Origin: Duganella sp. BuS-21
GTDB taxonomy: Bacteria; Pseudomonadota; Gammaproteobacteria; Burkholderiales; Burkholderiaceae_D
DNA: 64,000 nt
Assembly: GCA_041874725.1 (NCBI GenBank)
Contig: CP097466.1
Location: 2,976,001-3,040,000 of the forward strand
Direction of reading: 5' to 3'
Made by a program: the position numbers and the translations under genes. Under the pieces are notes generated by a model that was given only the letters and a program-made list of their open reading frames with translations, was not told the origin of the DNA and did no database searches. How positions within the stretch are numbered: position 1 is the first letter of the stretch; each line of letters opens with the position of its first letter. Shown in pieces: positions 25,752 through 34,443 of this stretch.

Positions 25752-25949
25752 TTACTTGCCGAGTTGCGCGCAGTTCGCCGATTGGATTGCGCGCTCGGTG
25801 ATGCTGCTGATGCTTTTGATCGCGTCCTGTGTGCAGGAGGCTTGGTCGACCACGTGCGGGGCCGGCTTGCTACTCATCTCCTTGTAGCCGATGACGACCA
25901 GGGCGGCGGTGGCGCAGACCACCAGTATCCAGTTGAATTTGGTTTGCAT
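25752..25949 (-). CDS. Small membrane-anchored protein
   Basis: 65 residues: KFNWILVVCATAALVVIGY is a single N-terminal anchor, followed by a short periplasmic part with two cysteines (ASCTQDAIKSISS, SANCAQLGK) that could pair. The start lies 2 bp after the stop of the DUF1304 gene, so the two are probably coupled. Longer in-frame extensions run through the neighbouring gene and are not credible. Function unknown. Confidence 0.65.
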   Translation of the reverse strand: MQTKFNWILVVCATAALVVIGYKEMSSKPAPHVVDQASCTQDAIKSISSITERAIQSANCAQLGK

Positions 25950-25951
25950 GG

Positions 25952-26311
25952 TCAGGCCGCGAAGTGCAGGGCCAAGCCGATCACGGCAGGCAGGGTTTGG
26001 ATCAGCAGGATGGTGCGCTTGACGGTGACGCCGCCCCACACGCCGGCCACGGCCACGCAGCTCAGGCCGAATATGGTGAAGGCCGAGGCGATGGCCGCAT
26101 CGGGATGCAGCAGGCCGACCACCAGCGCCGCCACCAGGAAGCCGTTGTAGCAGCCCTGGTTGGACATGGCCGGTTGCACGATCTCGGCTTTTTCCTTGCT
26201 CAGCCCGAACACGCGGCGGCCGCGTGTATTGAACAATACGGTTTCCAGCAAGACGATGTAGACGTGGATCAGTGCCACCAGGGCGGTGACGATTTGCGCT
26301 GCCAGCTGCAT
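25952..26311 (-). CDS. DUF1304 family membrane protein
   Basis: 119 residues with four hydrophobic helices. The DUF1304 marks are the first helix with HVYIVLLE, then NQGCYNGFLVAAL and AGVWGGVTVKRTILLIQ. ATG 26311 follows AAAAGGAGCTCTC. These are small inner-membrane proteins of unknown function. Forms a unit with the 65-residue gene downstream. Confidence 0.88.
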   Translation of the reverse strand: MQLAAQIVTALVALIHVYIVLLETVLFNTRGRRVFGLSKEKAEIVQPAMSNQGCYNGFLVAALVVGLLHPDAAIASAFTIFGLSCVAVAGVWGGVTVKRTILLIQTLPAVIGLALHFAA

Positions 26312-26325
26312 GAGAGCTCCTTTTA

Positions 26326-27285
26326 TTAGAATGATAAATTGGCGCGGGTGAGATAGTACCATTCGCTATTGGCGCCGGCGCCGCTGTCCGGGAACAGGAT
26401 GCGGCCGTCGAACTCGGCCAGCACCGGCGTGCCATCGACGCGGCGGCCGATTTCCTCGCCTTGCCGCACCGGGTCGAAGCTCGACCAGTTGCGGCTGAAG
26501 GCGTCGCCGGCGTCCTGCTTGTCGTAGACCGCCACCATGCTCAGCGCTTCCATCTGCTCCGGGGCTACCGGCTCCGGCGCCGGCGCGTCGATCAGGCCGA
26601 GGAAGGCCAGGGTGTTGAGGATGGCGCGGTAGGCGACTTCCGGCGCTTGCGGATCGCTGTGCTGGCCGCACTCCAAGGTCAGCGCGTAGCCGCCGGTGGA
26701 GCGCATGTATTCGGTGGTGCCGATGCCGTAGCGCAGCACGGTTTGCAGTTCGCCGCTACCGGCCAGGCGGCGCTGCACGCCGTCGCCGTAGGTGCGCAGC
26801 CAGCCATCGACGAAGCGGCGCACGCCGAGCCGTCGCGCCAGCGCGCGTTCCTGTGCTTCGTGCTGGAACGGCTCCAGCGGTCCATCGTTATTGCGCGGCC
26901 CGACCATCACGAACGGTTCGCTGGCCGCGTTAAAGGAATGCAGGTCGAGCAGCACCTCGTGCCGCGCGAGCAGAGGGCAGAGCCAGTTGGCCACCCGGTC
27001 CTCGAAATCCTGCGGATGCGTATTGGGAAAGAGATTGCGGTTCAGATTACGTTCACCAGCCCGCTCGCCCTGGGCGTAGGCCAGCGGATTGGTTACCGGC
27101 ACAAAAGTCACGCTGCCACGCCGTAGTGACAGCTGGCCGGCATCGAGTTCGCGCATCACGCGCACGATGGCGTGCGTACCGCAGATTTCGTTGCCGTGCA
27201 CCGCGCCGGTGACGATCAGCCGCGTGCCGCCATGCTGACCGCTGTACTGGTGGGATTGGAACTGCAAGCGGTCCGCGTCGATCAT
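26326..27285 (-). CDS. Succinylglutamate desuccinylase/aspartoacylase family zinc hydrolase
   Basis: 319 residues of the M14-like AstE/AspA group. The zinc site HxxE is GAVHGNEICG, the third ligand is His in LLDLHSFN, and the substrate-binding NxxR is in ERNLNRNLFPN. The C-terminal part adds a beta domain (EEIGRRVDGTPVLAEFDGRI). Deacylates an amino acid or related amide; the substrate is unknown because no catabolic genes flank it. 14 bp upstream of the DUF1304 gene, possibly one operon. Confidence 0.88.
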   Translation of the reverse strand: MIDADRLQFQSHQYSGQHGGTRLIVTGAVHGNEICGTHAIVRVMRELDAGQLSLRRGSVTFVPVTNPLAYAQGERAGERNLNRNLFPNTHPQDFEDRVANWLCPLLARHEVLLDLHSFNAASEPFVMVGPRNNDGPLEPFQHEAQERALARRLGVRRFVDGWLRTYGDGVQRRLAGSGELQTVLRYGIGTTEYMRSTGGYALTLECGQHSDPQAPEVAYRAILNTLAFLGLIDAPAPEPVAPEQMEALSMVAVYDKQDAGDAFSRNWSSFDPVRQGEEIGRRVDGTPVLAEFDGRILFPDSGAGANSEWYYLTRANLSF

Positions 27286-27346
27286 CGTGTTCGCACAAAA
27301 GTTGGTATGGCGGCTAGTTTAACCAGATTGGCGCGGCACGGCGAGC

Positions 27347-27712
27347 TTATCGCTGCGGTTCGTTTTGCACCTGCGGATCGTGCATGAAGGAGACGCCGTC
27401 TTCATCCTGGAATTGCAGGGTGATGTTGAAGGTCGCGGGGCTGGTGTTGGCGTCGCTGAAGGTGAGCAATTTGCGGCTGACGCTCAGGCTTGCCTGGCTC
27501 AATTGGTCGTTGTCGGCCGGCGAAACGGTCATGCCGGTAAACACGATGTTCTGGTCGCCGCTATCGTAGATCTGGTAGTTGATGACCGTGTCTTCGTCCG
27601 TCACCACCGGCATTTCCGGCGCGGTTTGCACCTTGTACTTGCCAGGCTGGTCACCCGGCCTTACTTTGACCATGACGTTGATGTACTGGGTGCTTGCACG
27701 AAGTTTGCTCAT
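27347..27712 (-). CDS. Small beta-rich protein, possibly DP-EP family
   Basis: 121 residues without signal peptide. Predicted mostly strands (INVMVKVRPGDQPGKYKVQT, TVINYQIYDSGDQNIVFTGM). The tail DPQVQNEP contains the DP and EP pairs that give the DP-EP family its name; that match is from memory and tentative. Its ATG overlaps the stop of the large wHTH-STAND-TPR gene by four bases, so the two are translationally coupled and probably act together. Confidence 0.6.
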   Translation of the reverse strand: MSKLRASTQYINVMVKVRPGDQPGKYKVQTAPEMPVVTDEDTVINYQIYDSGDQNIVFTGMTVSPADNDQLSQASLSVSRKLLTFSDANTSPATFNITLQFQDEDGVSFMHDPQVQNEPQR

Positions 27713-30700
27713 GAGTTCTCTTTCTTCAGAGGGTGGGTGGACAGGTAATGTAAATAGGCGGGATCCCGGTACGACATGGCTTCCAGCTGCTTGCGCGCTG
27801 CCGATGCCGGTGCCGGCTGGTTAAGGCAGGCATGCGCTTTCACCCAAGGCGAGAGGACGTTGAAATCGGCGCTGTTGCCCACCAAGGGCTGCAATATGTC
27901 GATGACGGCCGTGCAGTGCGCATTGGTCGCAGCAGGCTGATCCGCGACCACATCCGCGTGCAGCAGCAGGGCGTCGATCAGCGTGTTGCGGATGACCCGG
28001 TCGGCCGCAGCGGCGGCATGGAGTTGTTTGAGGCGCGCGACGGCTTGCTGAAGGGTGGCTGCCGCCTCGCCTTTGGCGCGCCCCTGCAACTGATGCAGGG
28101 CTTTTTGGTACTGCACGCGGGCCACCATCATTTGCAGGTTCAGCTTTTTCGGCTCCAGTGCGCTCAGCGCGGTGAAGTCATGTTCCAGCCGGTCCAGCTT
28201 GGCCAGGGTCTGCGGCGGCGTGTCGTGTCCGGCAGCCGTTTCGATCAGGCGCAATTGGGCGATGTGGAGATTGCGCTGCCAAGTGCGGTTGCTGGCGTCT
28301 TTTTCCACCATCGTTTGCAGCAGCGCGTTGGCTTGCTGGATATGCGTGCGGCTGGCGCCGATGTCGCCGCGCGCCTGCGCCAGCTCGGATTGATGGGACA
28401 GCGCCGACGACAGGCGGTTCAGCCATAGCGTCTCGCCCGGGTTGTTTTGATGGAGCGGATGGAGCAAGGCCAACACGCGCGCGTTCAGTGCGGTGGCGGT
28501 ATCGAGATGCCCGAGCTGTATCTGCGCGCTCGCTTGCCACGACAGGCTGTCGGCCAGGTCCGCCGCCAGCTGCTTGTCTTGCGGTGTTTTGGCGTAAGCG
28601 CGCGACTTCAGCTCAACCGATAAACCGAATTCGCTGGCGGCGCGCTGCACGTCGTCACGCTGGAGGGCGAGCGCACCAAGATTGTTGTGGGCATAGGACT
28701 GTTCGATCAAGCCATCGATATCGCCAGGTGTCGCCGCCGCCAGGCGGTCCGCATGGTTGCGGTATTCCTCGAAATACTGCTGCGATTTTGGCCAGTTCTT
28801 CTGATCGAGGTTGAGTTGTCCCAGCCAGAAGGCGTTCTCGCCGGCGCTTTTCAGCAGCGCAGGGTCGGTTGGCTGCGCTAGCAGCTGCTTGCCGAGGATG
28901 CCGCGACCGGCCAGCAAGGCCGTGTTGGCGCCGTCCGGATCGGCACGCGCCAGCTTTACTTCGGAGAGCACCTGTAGCGCCTTGGCGCGCTGCGCCAGCG
29001 CCTTGTCGCTGTCGTTGAGGCGGCTGGCATCCGACAAATACGTCAAGGCGCGGTTGCTGACGCTGTCCAGTAGATCCAGTTTGCCTAGCGGACGCAGCTT
29101 GTCGACAAATTCTCCCAGCATGAAGGTCATCAGGCCTTCGGCTTCGGTGCGGTGGGCTTCGGCCTGGGTTTGGGCGGAGCGGGCAGCCAGGCCGAGGCCG
29201 CCGGCCAGCAGGGCCAGCACGGTGACGGCCATCATCACCGCCATGCGCAGGCGCTCGTTGCGGCGCGCGCTTTGGAGCGCGGACTGGATGAATTGCTGTT
29301 CCTGCGGCGACAGGCTCAAGCTGCTCGATTCGAGCAACTGGCGCGCCTGGTTGGTTTGGGTGCCCGACGGCAGCAGCATGTCGCGCTTGCGGCCGCTGTC
29401 TTGCCAGCGCTTGGCTTGTGCGCTGATGCGGCTGCGCACTTGTAGTGCTTGCCGGTGTTGTTCGATCCACGCCACCACGCGCGGCCAACGGCGCAGCAGG
29501 GCTTCGTGGGCCAGGCCGAAGGCCGGGGCGCCGCCTTGCAGGTCGCTGACGAACAGGTGGGCGTCCACCAGCGCTTGCACCAGCTTGTTCTCCGCATCGT
29601 TGCGCAAGGCCGACCATGGCACGCGGCGCGAGCTGACCGTGGCTTCGTCTTCCGCCACCAGCACCAGTTGCGACAGCACGTGGGGCAGGGCGGCGATTTG
29701 CGCGCTGCCCAGCGCCGAGATGACTTGCTCGGCGCGCGCGCCGATCGCGCCTTCCAGTCCGCCCATGGCGTGGAAGGCGGCGTGGCTCAATTCGCCGTCG
29801 GCGCTGCGCTGGCGGTACAGCTCTTGTAAACAGTATTGCAGCAGCGGCAGGCTGTCGGCGCCGGCGCGGGCGGCCTGGCACAGCACCTGGTCCAGGCCTT
29901 CGCCGTGCTCGTCGACGGTGTAGCGCAGCTGCGCCACCTGCGCCGGATGGCGCACGATCTGGGCGATGTCGGCGCTGCCGGGCGGCGTCAGGTCGAAGTG
30001 GCCGCCGCTCAGTTTCAGCGTCATCAGGGCCGGGTAGGAGGCCAGTTGCGGGTAAAAATCGTTGCGGCAGGCCAGCACCAGCTGCATGCAGCCCGAGCGC
30101 GCCAGCTGGTCCAGCACGTTGACGAACACAGCCCGTTCCTGGTCGCCGACGTGCGGCAGGCGGAAGATGGCCTCGAAACGGTCGATGAATAACAGCAGCT
30201 GGATGGTGGGCAGGCGGCGTTGCAGGTGCTCGACCAGCAGTGGCATGTCCAGCGCCATGCGCTGGGCCAGCGCCGCCGCGCTGGTGTTTTCAAACAGCAG
30301 CTGGCCGTCGATTTCGGCATCCAGCAGCACGCTGGCCAGGGTTTCAAGCAGGCCGGACTGGCCCATGTCGGCGCAATCGAGCTGGACGTGCTCGCTGATG
30401 GCGATGCCGCTTTCGGCCGGGGCGGCGCCGGCTTTCAGGGCCGGAATCAGGCCGGCCTGCACCAGCGAGGTCTTGCCCGCGCCGGAGGGACCGAGCACCA
30501 GCACCATGGCGCAGGCGGCCTGGGCCTGGGCCACCACCACCTGCACCAACTGGTCCACGCTGAGCTTGCGGCCGAAGAAAATCGCCGCGTGCTGTTCCTC
30601 AAACGCTTCCAGGCCACGGAACGGCGAGGCGTGCAGCCAGCTGCCCTGGTTCACTTCATCGTCGTAGCTCAGTTCGGCCAACAGGCGGTAGCCGCGCTTG

Positions 30701-30978
30701 CGGATGGTCTCAATATAACGCGGCTCGGTGGCCGAATCGTCCAGCGCGCGGCGCAGCTGGGTGATGATTTTGTGGATGGCGTTGTCGCTCGGCGAGACGT
30801 CGCCCCAGCAGGCGTCGAGCAGGGTTTCGGCGGAAACGACCACGTGCGGATGGCTGCACAGATATAGCAAAACATCCATGGCACGGGGTTCAAGCTGGCG
30901 GTTCAGGACCCCGCAACTGAGCGTATTGGTGGCCGGATCGACCCGCCACTCGCCAAAACGGAAACTCTTGTGCTTCAT
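27709..30978 (-). CDS. Winged-helix / STAND NTPase / transmembrane / TPR regulator
   Basis: 1089 residues. An OmpR/CadC-type winged helix (1-100: LEPRAMDVLLYLCSHP, SDNAIHKIITQLRRALDD, RYIETIRKRGYRL) is followed by a STAND-type NTPase domain starting SPFRGLEAFEEQHAAIFFGR. Walker A is GPSGAGKTS (163-171) and Walker B LLLFIDRFEAIF. A single membrane helix (about 600-622, MMAVTVLALLAGGLGLAA) leads to TPR-like helices. It looks like a membrane-bound one-component regulator whose TPR domain senses a periplasmic ligand. The STAND domain may gate oligomerisation. Divergent from the DUF1906 gene and coupled to the small gene downstream. Confidence 0.88.
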   Translation of the reverse strand: MKHKSFRFGEWRVDPATNTLSCGVLNRQLEPRAMDVLLYLCSHPHVVVSAETLLDACWGDVSPSDNAIHKIITQLRRALDDSATEPRYIETIRKRGYRLLAELSYDDEVNQGSWLHASPFRGLEAFEEQHAAIFFGRKLSVDQLVQVVVAQAQAACAMVLVLGPSGAGKTSLVQAGLIPALKAGAAPAESGIAISEHVQLDCADMGQSGLLETLASVLLDAEIDGQLLFENTSAAALAQRMALDMPLLVEHLQRRLPTIQLLLFIDRFEAIFRLPHVGDQERAVFVNVLDQLARSGCMQLVLACRNDFYPQLASYPALMTLKLSGGHFDLTPPGSADIAQIVRHPAQVAQLRYTVDEHGEGLDQVLCQAARAGADSLPLLQYCLQELYRQRSADGELSHAAFHAMGGLEGAIGARAEQVISALGSAQIAALPHVLSQLVLVAEDEATVSSRRVPWSALRNDAENKLVQALVDAHLFVSDLQGGAPAFGLAHEALLRRWPRVVAWIEQHRQALQVRSRISAQAKRWQDSGRKRDMLLPSGTQTNQARQLLESSSLSLSPQEQQFIQSALQSARRNERLRMAVMMAVTVLALLAGGLGLAARSAQTQAEAHRTEAEGLMTFMLGEFVDKLRPLGKLDLLDSVSNRALTYLSDASRLNDSDKALAQRAKALQVLSEVKLARADPDGANTALLAGRGILGKQLLAQPTDPALLKSAGENAFWLGQLNLDQKNWPKSQQYFEEYRNHADRLAAATPGDIDGLIEQSYAHNNLGALALQRDDVQRAASEFGLSVELKSRAYAKTPQDKQLAADLADSLSWQASAQIQLGHLDTATALNARVLALLHPLHQNNPGETLWLNRLSSALSHQSELAQARGDIGASRTHIQQANALLQTMVEKDASNRTWQRNLHIAQLRLIETAAGHDTPPQTLAKLDRLEHDFTALSALEPKKLNLQMMVARVQYQKALHQLQGRAKGEAAATLQQAVARLKQLHAAAAADRVIRNTLIDALLLHADVVADQPAATNAHCTAVIDILQPLVGNSADFNVLSPWVKAHACLNQPAPASAARKQLEAMSYRDPAYLHYLSTHPLKKENS

Positions 30979-31024
30979 CCTGCCTTCTTTTCCTTCAAAT
31001 AAACACGCTAATAATCAAAGACTT

Positions 31025-31048
31025 AACCTTCGGAAGGTTTTCGGAAGG
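31025..31048. promoter_or_regulatory. Palindrome and 10-bp-spaced direct repeat in divergent promoter, candidate operator
   Basis: AACCTTC-G-GAAGGTT is a 7-1-7 palindrome (31025-31039), and CGGAAGG recurs 10 bp later (31032 and 31042). OmpR-type winged helices bind direct repeats at this period. It lies 47 bp upstream of the regulator gene and 91 bp upstream of the DUF1906 gene. Confidence 0.45.
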
Positions 31049-31138
31049 CTGGTATGCAAGCCACCCGGTACAGTCATCGACATAGAAAATATAACATTAT
31101 CCACGAGGAAATAGTTGAACAATCATCACGGAGTTCCC

Positions 31139-31756
31139 ATGACTGTTTTAGCCGGCGTGAAAGCGCCGTTTGAGCTGACCCAGTACGCGATAGCGATCAA
31201 ACAACAGGGCATCGATTTCGTGATTCGCCATTACAGCCACCAGGCCGGCAAGAGCCTGTCGCTGGCCGAAGCGCGCGCGCTGACCGAGGCCGGGCTGCAG
31301 ATCGGCGTGCTGTGGGAGGCGCCGGACGCCCATCTCAGTTACTACACCCGGGCCCAGGGTTGCGCCGACGGGGCGGCCGCTTTCCTGATGGCGCAGTCGG
31401 TCATCAGCCAGCCGTCCGGCTCGGTGATTTACTTTGCCGCGCCGGACCTGGCCGAGGAGGACGGCGCCATCGTCCGCTATCTGGAGGGGGTGAACCAGGC
31501 GTTCCGCGCCGCCGCGCCGGGCGAGCGCCACTACCAGGTGGGCGTGTACGGCTCGGCCGACTGCTGCGAGGCGATGATGGCGCGCGGCCTGGCCAGCCTG
31601 AGTTGGCTGGCCGATGACGACGAACCGGCGTACGCCGGCTACAGTCTGCGCCAGCAGGCCGGCGCGCTGCTGTCGGTGGACGATGGCCGCCGCATCAGCG
31701 TCGGCCGGGCCTGCACCAGCGCCGAGCGTCCGGCCGGCTTGTTCCGGGTGCTGTAA
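31139..31756 (+). CDS. DUF1906 (Rv2525c-like) glycoside-hydrolase-fold protein
   Basis: 205 residues, ATG 31139 after ACGGAG. A TIM-barrel-like start (FVIRHYSHQAGKSLSLAEA), then LTEAGLQIGVLWEA, a YYTRAQGCADGAAAFLMAQ helix and a FAAPDL strand resemble DUF1906. That group is related to glycosidases and peptidoglycan hydrolases. No signal peptide is seen, so export or a cytosolic role is open. Start of a three-gene unit divergent from the STAND regulator. Confidence 0.75.
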   Translation: MTVLAGVKAPFELTQYAIAIKQQGIDFVIRHYSHQAGKSLSLAEARALTEAGLQIGVLWEAPDAHLSYYTRAQGCADGAAAFLMAQSVISQPSGSVIYFAAPDLAEEDGAIVRYLEGVNQAFRAAAPGERHYQVGVYGSADCCEAMMARGLASLSWLADDDEPAYAGYSLRQQAGALLSVDDGRRISVGRACTSAERPAGLFRVL

Positions 31757-31758
31757 CG

Positions 31759-32046
31759 ATGAATATCTGTTTTACCGAGACCCCATCGCTAAAGACCGTC
31801 AAGCCATCGAGGACCATTTTCCTGAACAATACCGGGCAGGATGTAACGCTGAAGTTCGTCACCGCGCCCGATTATGTGCTGGGCGCGTATGCGATCAGCA
31901 ACGGCATCAGCGCGGCCATCGATCACCTGCGGGTCGGCGAAACCGAGTTTTATTCCTGCCACAGCCAGAACGTGGCCATCCCCGCCAACTGCACGGCGGT
32001 GCTGACCATCGCCAACAGCGTGATGACAATGACAGTGTCTACCTGA
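31759..32046 (+). CDS. Small uncharacterised beta-rich protein
   Basis: 95 residues beginning MNICFTETPSLKTVKPSRTI. Predicted strands include TIFLNNTGQDVTLKFV and ANCTAVLTIANSVMTMTV. No signal peptide, two internal cysteines. The start lies 2 bp after the DUF1906 stop, so it is tightly coupled. I do not recognise a family. Size and composition resemble the small protein coupled to the STAND regulator, but no clear homology is visible by eye. Confidence 0.65.
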   Translation: MNICFTETPSLKTVKPSRTIFLNNTGQDVTLKFVTAPDYVLGAYAISNGISAAIDHLRVGETEFYSCHSQNVAIPANCTAVLTIANSVMTMTVST

Positions 32047-32050
32047 TAAG

Positions 32051-33223
32051 ATGCAGCCGATGAATTCTCCCTCCATCGGCCGCAATTCCGGCCTCGACAC
32101 CCTGCGCGCGCTGGCCATAGTGCTGGTGTTTACCAACCACTACATGATCTTCGTCAGCGGCAATCCGACCTTCGGCTGGGTGAGCGAGATCGGCTGGGCC
32201 GGCGTGGACCTGTTCTTCGCCCTCAGCGGCTACCTGATCGGCAACCAGATCCTGGGCGGCATCCGTCAGCAGCAGGTGGGGACGGCGCGCTTTTCGTTGG
32301 CGCGGTTTTACGCGCGGCGTTTGTTGCGCACCTTGCCGAATTTTTACGTGGTGCTGGCGTTGTACGCCTTGTGGCCGACGATGCGCGGCACCAGCAGCAT
32401 GCCGCCGTTGTGGCAGTTCCTGACCTTTACGCAGAATATCTCGCTGACGCCGGGCACGGCGTTCTCGCACGCGTGGTCGCTGTGTGTGGAGGAGCAGTTC
32501 TACTTCCTGCTGCCGGCGCTGGCCTTGTCGATCGCCATGCTGCGCAAGTCGCTGGTCTGGGCCTGGGTGGCGGTGCTGGCGGCGCTGGTCGGCGGGATGG
32601 TGATCCGCAGCGTGCTCTGGCAAGGCCTGGAGTCGGCCGAGTTTGGCGGCAGCAGCTACTACACGACGATCTATTACGCCTCATGGTGCCGCTTCGATGA
32701 ACTGGTGTGCGGCGTGGCGATCGCGCTGCTGAAGAATTATCACGCCGGCGCCTGGGCGCGTGTCACGTCCTATGGCAACTGGACCTTGGCCGCCGGCGCG
32801 GCGCTGTTGACGGTGACGTGGAACCTGCTGCTGGAGGACCACTACGGCTATGCAATGACGGTGTACGGATACCCGCTGCTGGGCCTGAGTTTCAGCCTGC
32901 TGTTGGTCGCGGCGCTGAGTTCCGGTTCGCTGCTGCAGCGCTGGCGCGTGCCGGGTGCGGCAAGCCTGGCGTTGTGGTCGTACGCGATCTACCTGACGCA
33001 CAAGCAGCTATGCGTACTGCTGCGCGCGCCGTTGCAGGCGCAGGGCTGGGGGCCGGAAAGCTGGCAGACCCTGATCATCATGGGCATGGCCAGCGTGTTT
33101 GCCGGCTGCTTGTTGTATCTGCTGGTGGAAACGCCGTTCATGAAACTGCGCGACCGTTACGTGCCATCGAACTACCGCAAGGAGGTTAGCCCATCTCAAT
33201 CACATCAAACGGCGACTGTGTAG
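32051..33223 (+). CDS. Acyltransferase 3 (OafA/YrhL-like) membrane protein
   Basis: 390 residues with about ten membrane helices. The start (SGLDTLRALAIVLVFTNHY) holds the R and the H of the acyltransferase-3 active site, and WAGVDLFFALSGYLIG and SHAWSLCVEEQFYFLLP are further family marks. Such proteins O-acylate envelope glycans. ATGs at 32051 and 32060 are both possible; I keep the first. It starts 4 bp after the small beta-rich gene and overlaps the convergent hypothetical gene by 38 bp. Confidence 0.88.
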   Translation: MQPMNSPSIGRNSGLDTLRALAIVLVFTNHYMIFVSGNPTFGWVSEIGWAGVDLFFALSGYLIGNQILGGIRQQQVGTARFSLARFYARRLLRTLPNFYVVLALYALWPTMRGTSSMPPLWQFLTFTQNISLTPGTAFSHAWSLCVEEQFYFLLPALALSIAMLRKSLVWAWVAVLAALVGGMVIRSVLWQGLESAEFGGSSYYTTIYYASWCRFDELVCGVAIALLKNYHAGAWARVTSYGNWTLAAGAALLTVTWNLLLEDHYGYAMTVYGYPLLGLSFSLLLVAALSSGSLLQRWRVPGAASLALWSYAIYLTHKQLCVLLRAPLQAQGWGPESWQTLIIMGMASVFAGCLLYLLVETPFMKLRDRYVPSNYRKEVSPSQSHQTATV

Positions 33224-33650
33224 AACCGAGGAAGCCCATCACGGCGCGCGCGCGGTCGCCGATGTCGTGATCGCGGGTGGCGTCGACCACGTGGCGCAGT
33301 CCAGGAATGATTTCGGTGATGTGCGGGCTGTCGTAAGCCTCGACCAACAGCGCGGCCAGCTCGGTGGCGCGGCCGCGATTGTTGCGCATGCGTTCCTCCA
33401 GCACCGCCAGCAAGGCGCGCTGCATGCGCGGCGTGGGGTTGTCGATATAGCCGAACACCAGCGGCGTATTCGAAATCGCCTCACACAGCCGGCGCTCGAT
33501 ATCATCAGGCTTCACATCGGAAGCGATATCGAAATAGGCGCCATTCCAGCGCGTGCGTTCGTAAGGGTGACCGGGCGGGAAGGAATCGGCCGTCTCAAAG
33601 CCAAGCAAGTGGCTCAAACGGCGCAACCATTTAATCAAAGTAGGCATCAT
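33186..33650 (-). CDS. Hypothetical protein
   Basis: 154 residues, no signal peptide beyond a basic amphipathic N-terminus (LIKWLRRLSHLLGF). The remainder is predicted helical (MQRALLAVLEERMRNNRG, ATELAALLVEAYD). I do not recognise a family. The 3' end overlaps the convergent acyltransferase gene. Confidence 0.6.
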   Translation of the reverse strand: MMPTLIKWLRRLSHLLGFETADSFPPGHPYERTRWNGAYFDIASDVKPDDIERRLCEAISNTPLVFGYIDNPTPRMQRALLAVLEERMRNNRGRATELAALLVEAYDSPHITEIIPGLRHVVDATRDHDIGDRARAVMGFLGSTQSPFDVIEMG

Positions 33651-33751
33651 CCCGGCATTTTAGCTGCTTTCAATCCGATCCGGCTTGGCTTCCATCGGCA
33701 GGGATAAGCTGTCGTAGCTCTGGTCTGATCTGACACAGAGTGTGTGACTGA

Positions 33752-33785
33752 CGACCGGCGGCATCCGCCCCATAGCCGCCGGTCG
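33752..33785. repeat. Strong hairpin, 11-bp perfect inverted repeat
   Basis: CGACCGGCGGC and GCCGCCGGTCG with a 12-base loop. It abuts the REPIN that follows and opens a gene-free, repeat-rich stretch. Confidence 0.7.
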
Positions 33786-33865
33786 TCGTTCCCGCGAAAG
33801 CGGGAACCCATAAGTCAGCGACGTGTTGGTTCAGCATGGATTTCCGCTTTCGCGGGAATGACGGG
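33784..33865. repeat. REPIN, second copy of the family found between ureE and ureF
   Basis: Left palindrome CCCGC-GAAA-GCGGG at 33791-33804, preceded by CGTCGTT and followed by AACCCA. Right unit, on the other strand, reads CATTCCCGCGAAAGCGG. The two units face each other across about 30 bp, the REPIN layout. Compared with 13691-13776 the edges (GTCGTT/ACCCA) and core are the same. Confidence 0.8.
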
Positions 33866-33911
33866 CTCTCATGCATTCTGGGCTTGGCCGGTAAAAACGA
33901 TCCAGGACCCG

Positions 33912-34049
33912 ATTCGGGGTCAGCTCTGTCATTCGGACATCCGAACCAATTGTTTGATTTATCTCAATACGTTAATTCCAGCATTTTCACGTATTGATAG
34001 AGATCAAAGATCTGAACTGGCTGTCCAAATGACAGAGCTGACCCCGAAT
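33912..34049. mobile_element. MITE-like 138-bp element with perfect 22-bp terminal inverted repeats
   Basis: The left end (33912-33933) begins ATTCGGGGTCAGCTCTG and is the exact inverse of the right end (34028-34049). Inside are CAATACG / CGTATTG and the palindrome TTCGG-ACAT-CCGAA. It is too short to code and has an AT-rich core unlike its surroundings. I read it as a non-autonomous mobile repeat; the enzyme that moves it is not in the window. Confidence 0.65.
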
Positions 34050-34443
34050 TTAGATTTCACTGACATACCAACTGCTCTTTCCAACGTGGTTGAAAAATAA
34101 ATTGTATCTGTCCCATCGACTAGAAATCTCTTTTTAAATTCAATAGTCCGCTATTGGCCGGTAGCGGTCGCCCAGGACTCCAACTCATCTGATAGTTCGC
34201 GTCAGATCAGGTCTTAGTTAGTACAGATAAAAACCTTTCGGTGTGGATCGGCGGCTTCGTAGTGTGTCATTTTTCCTCACAAATCCTGATGATGTGCCAT
34301 GTGCGCGAGACTGTCGTAGATGTGTCCGTTGACAAGCCGTATTCAGTTGCACCTAGCTCATGTGGTGTCTCAACATGCCGCTGACATCTTGTGCATATGC
34401 TCCTATAACGCCGAGGTTCTCGGTGCTTTCATAGGAGACGATC
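34050..34443. other. Gene-free, AT-richer stretch
   Basis: About 390 bp with no credible gene or strong hairpin. Composition is AT-richer than the rest of the window. It holds the promoter of the gene at 34444, whose ATG follows CATAGGAGACGATC. Nothing else could be assigned. Confidence 0.5.
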
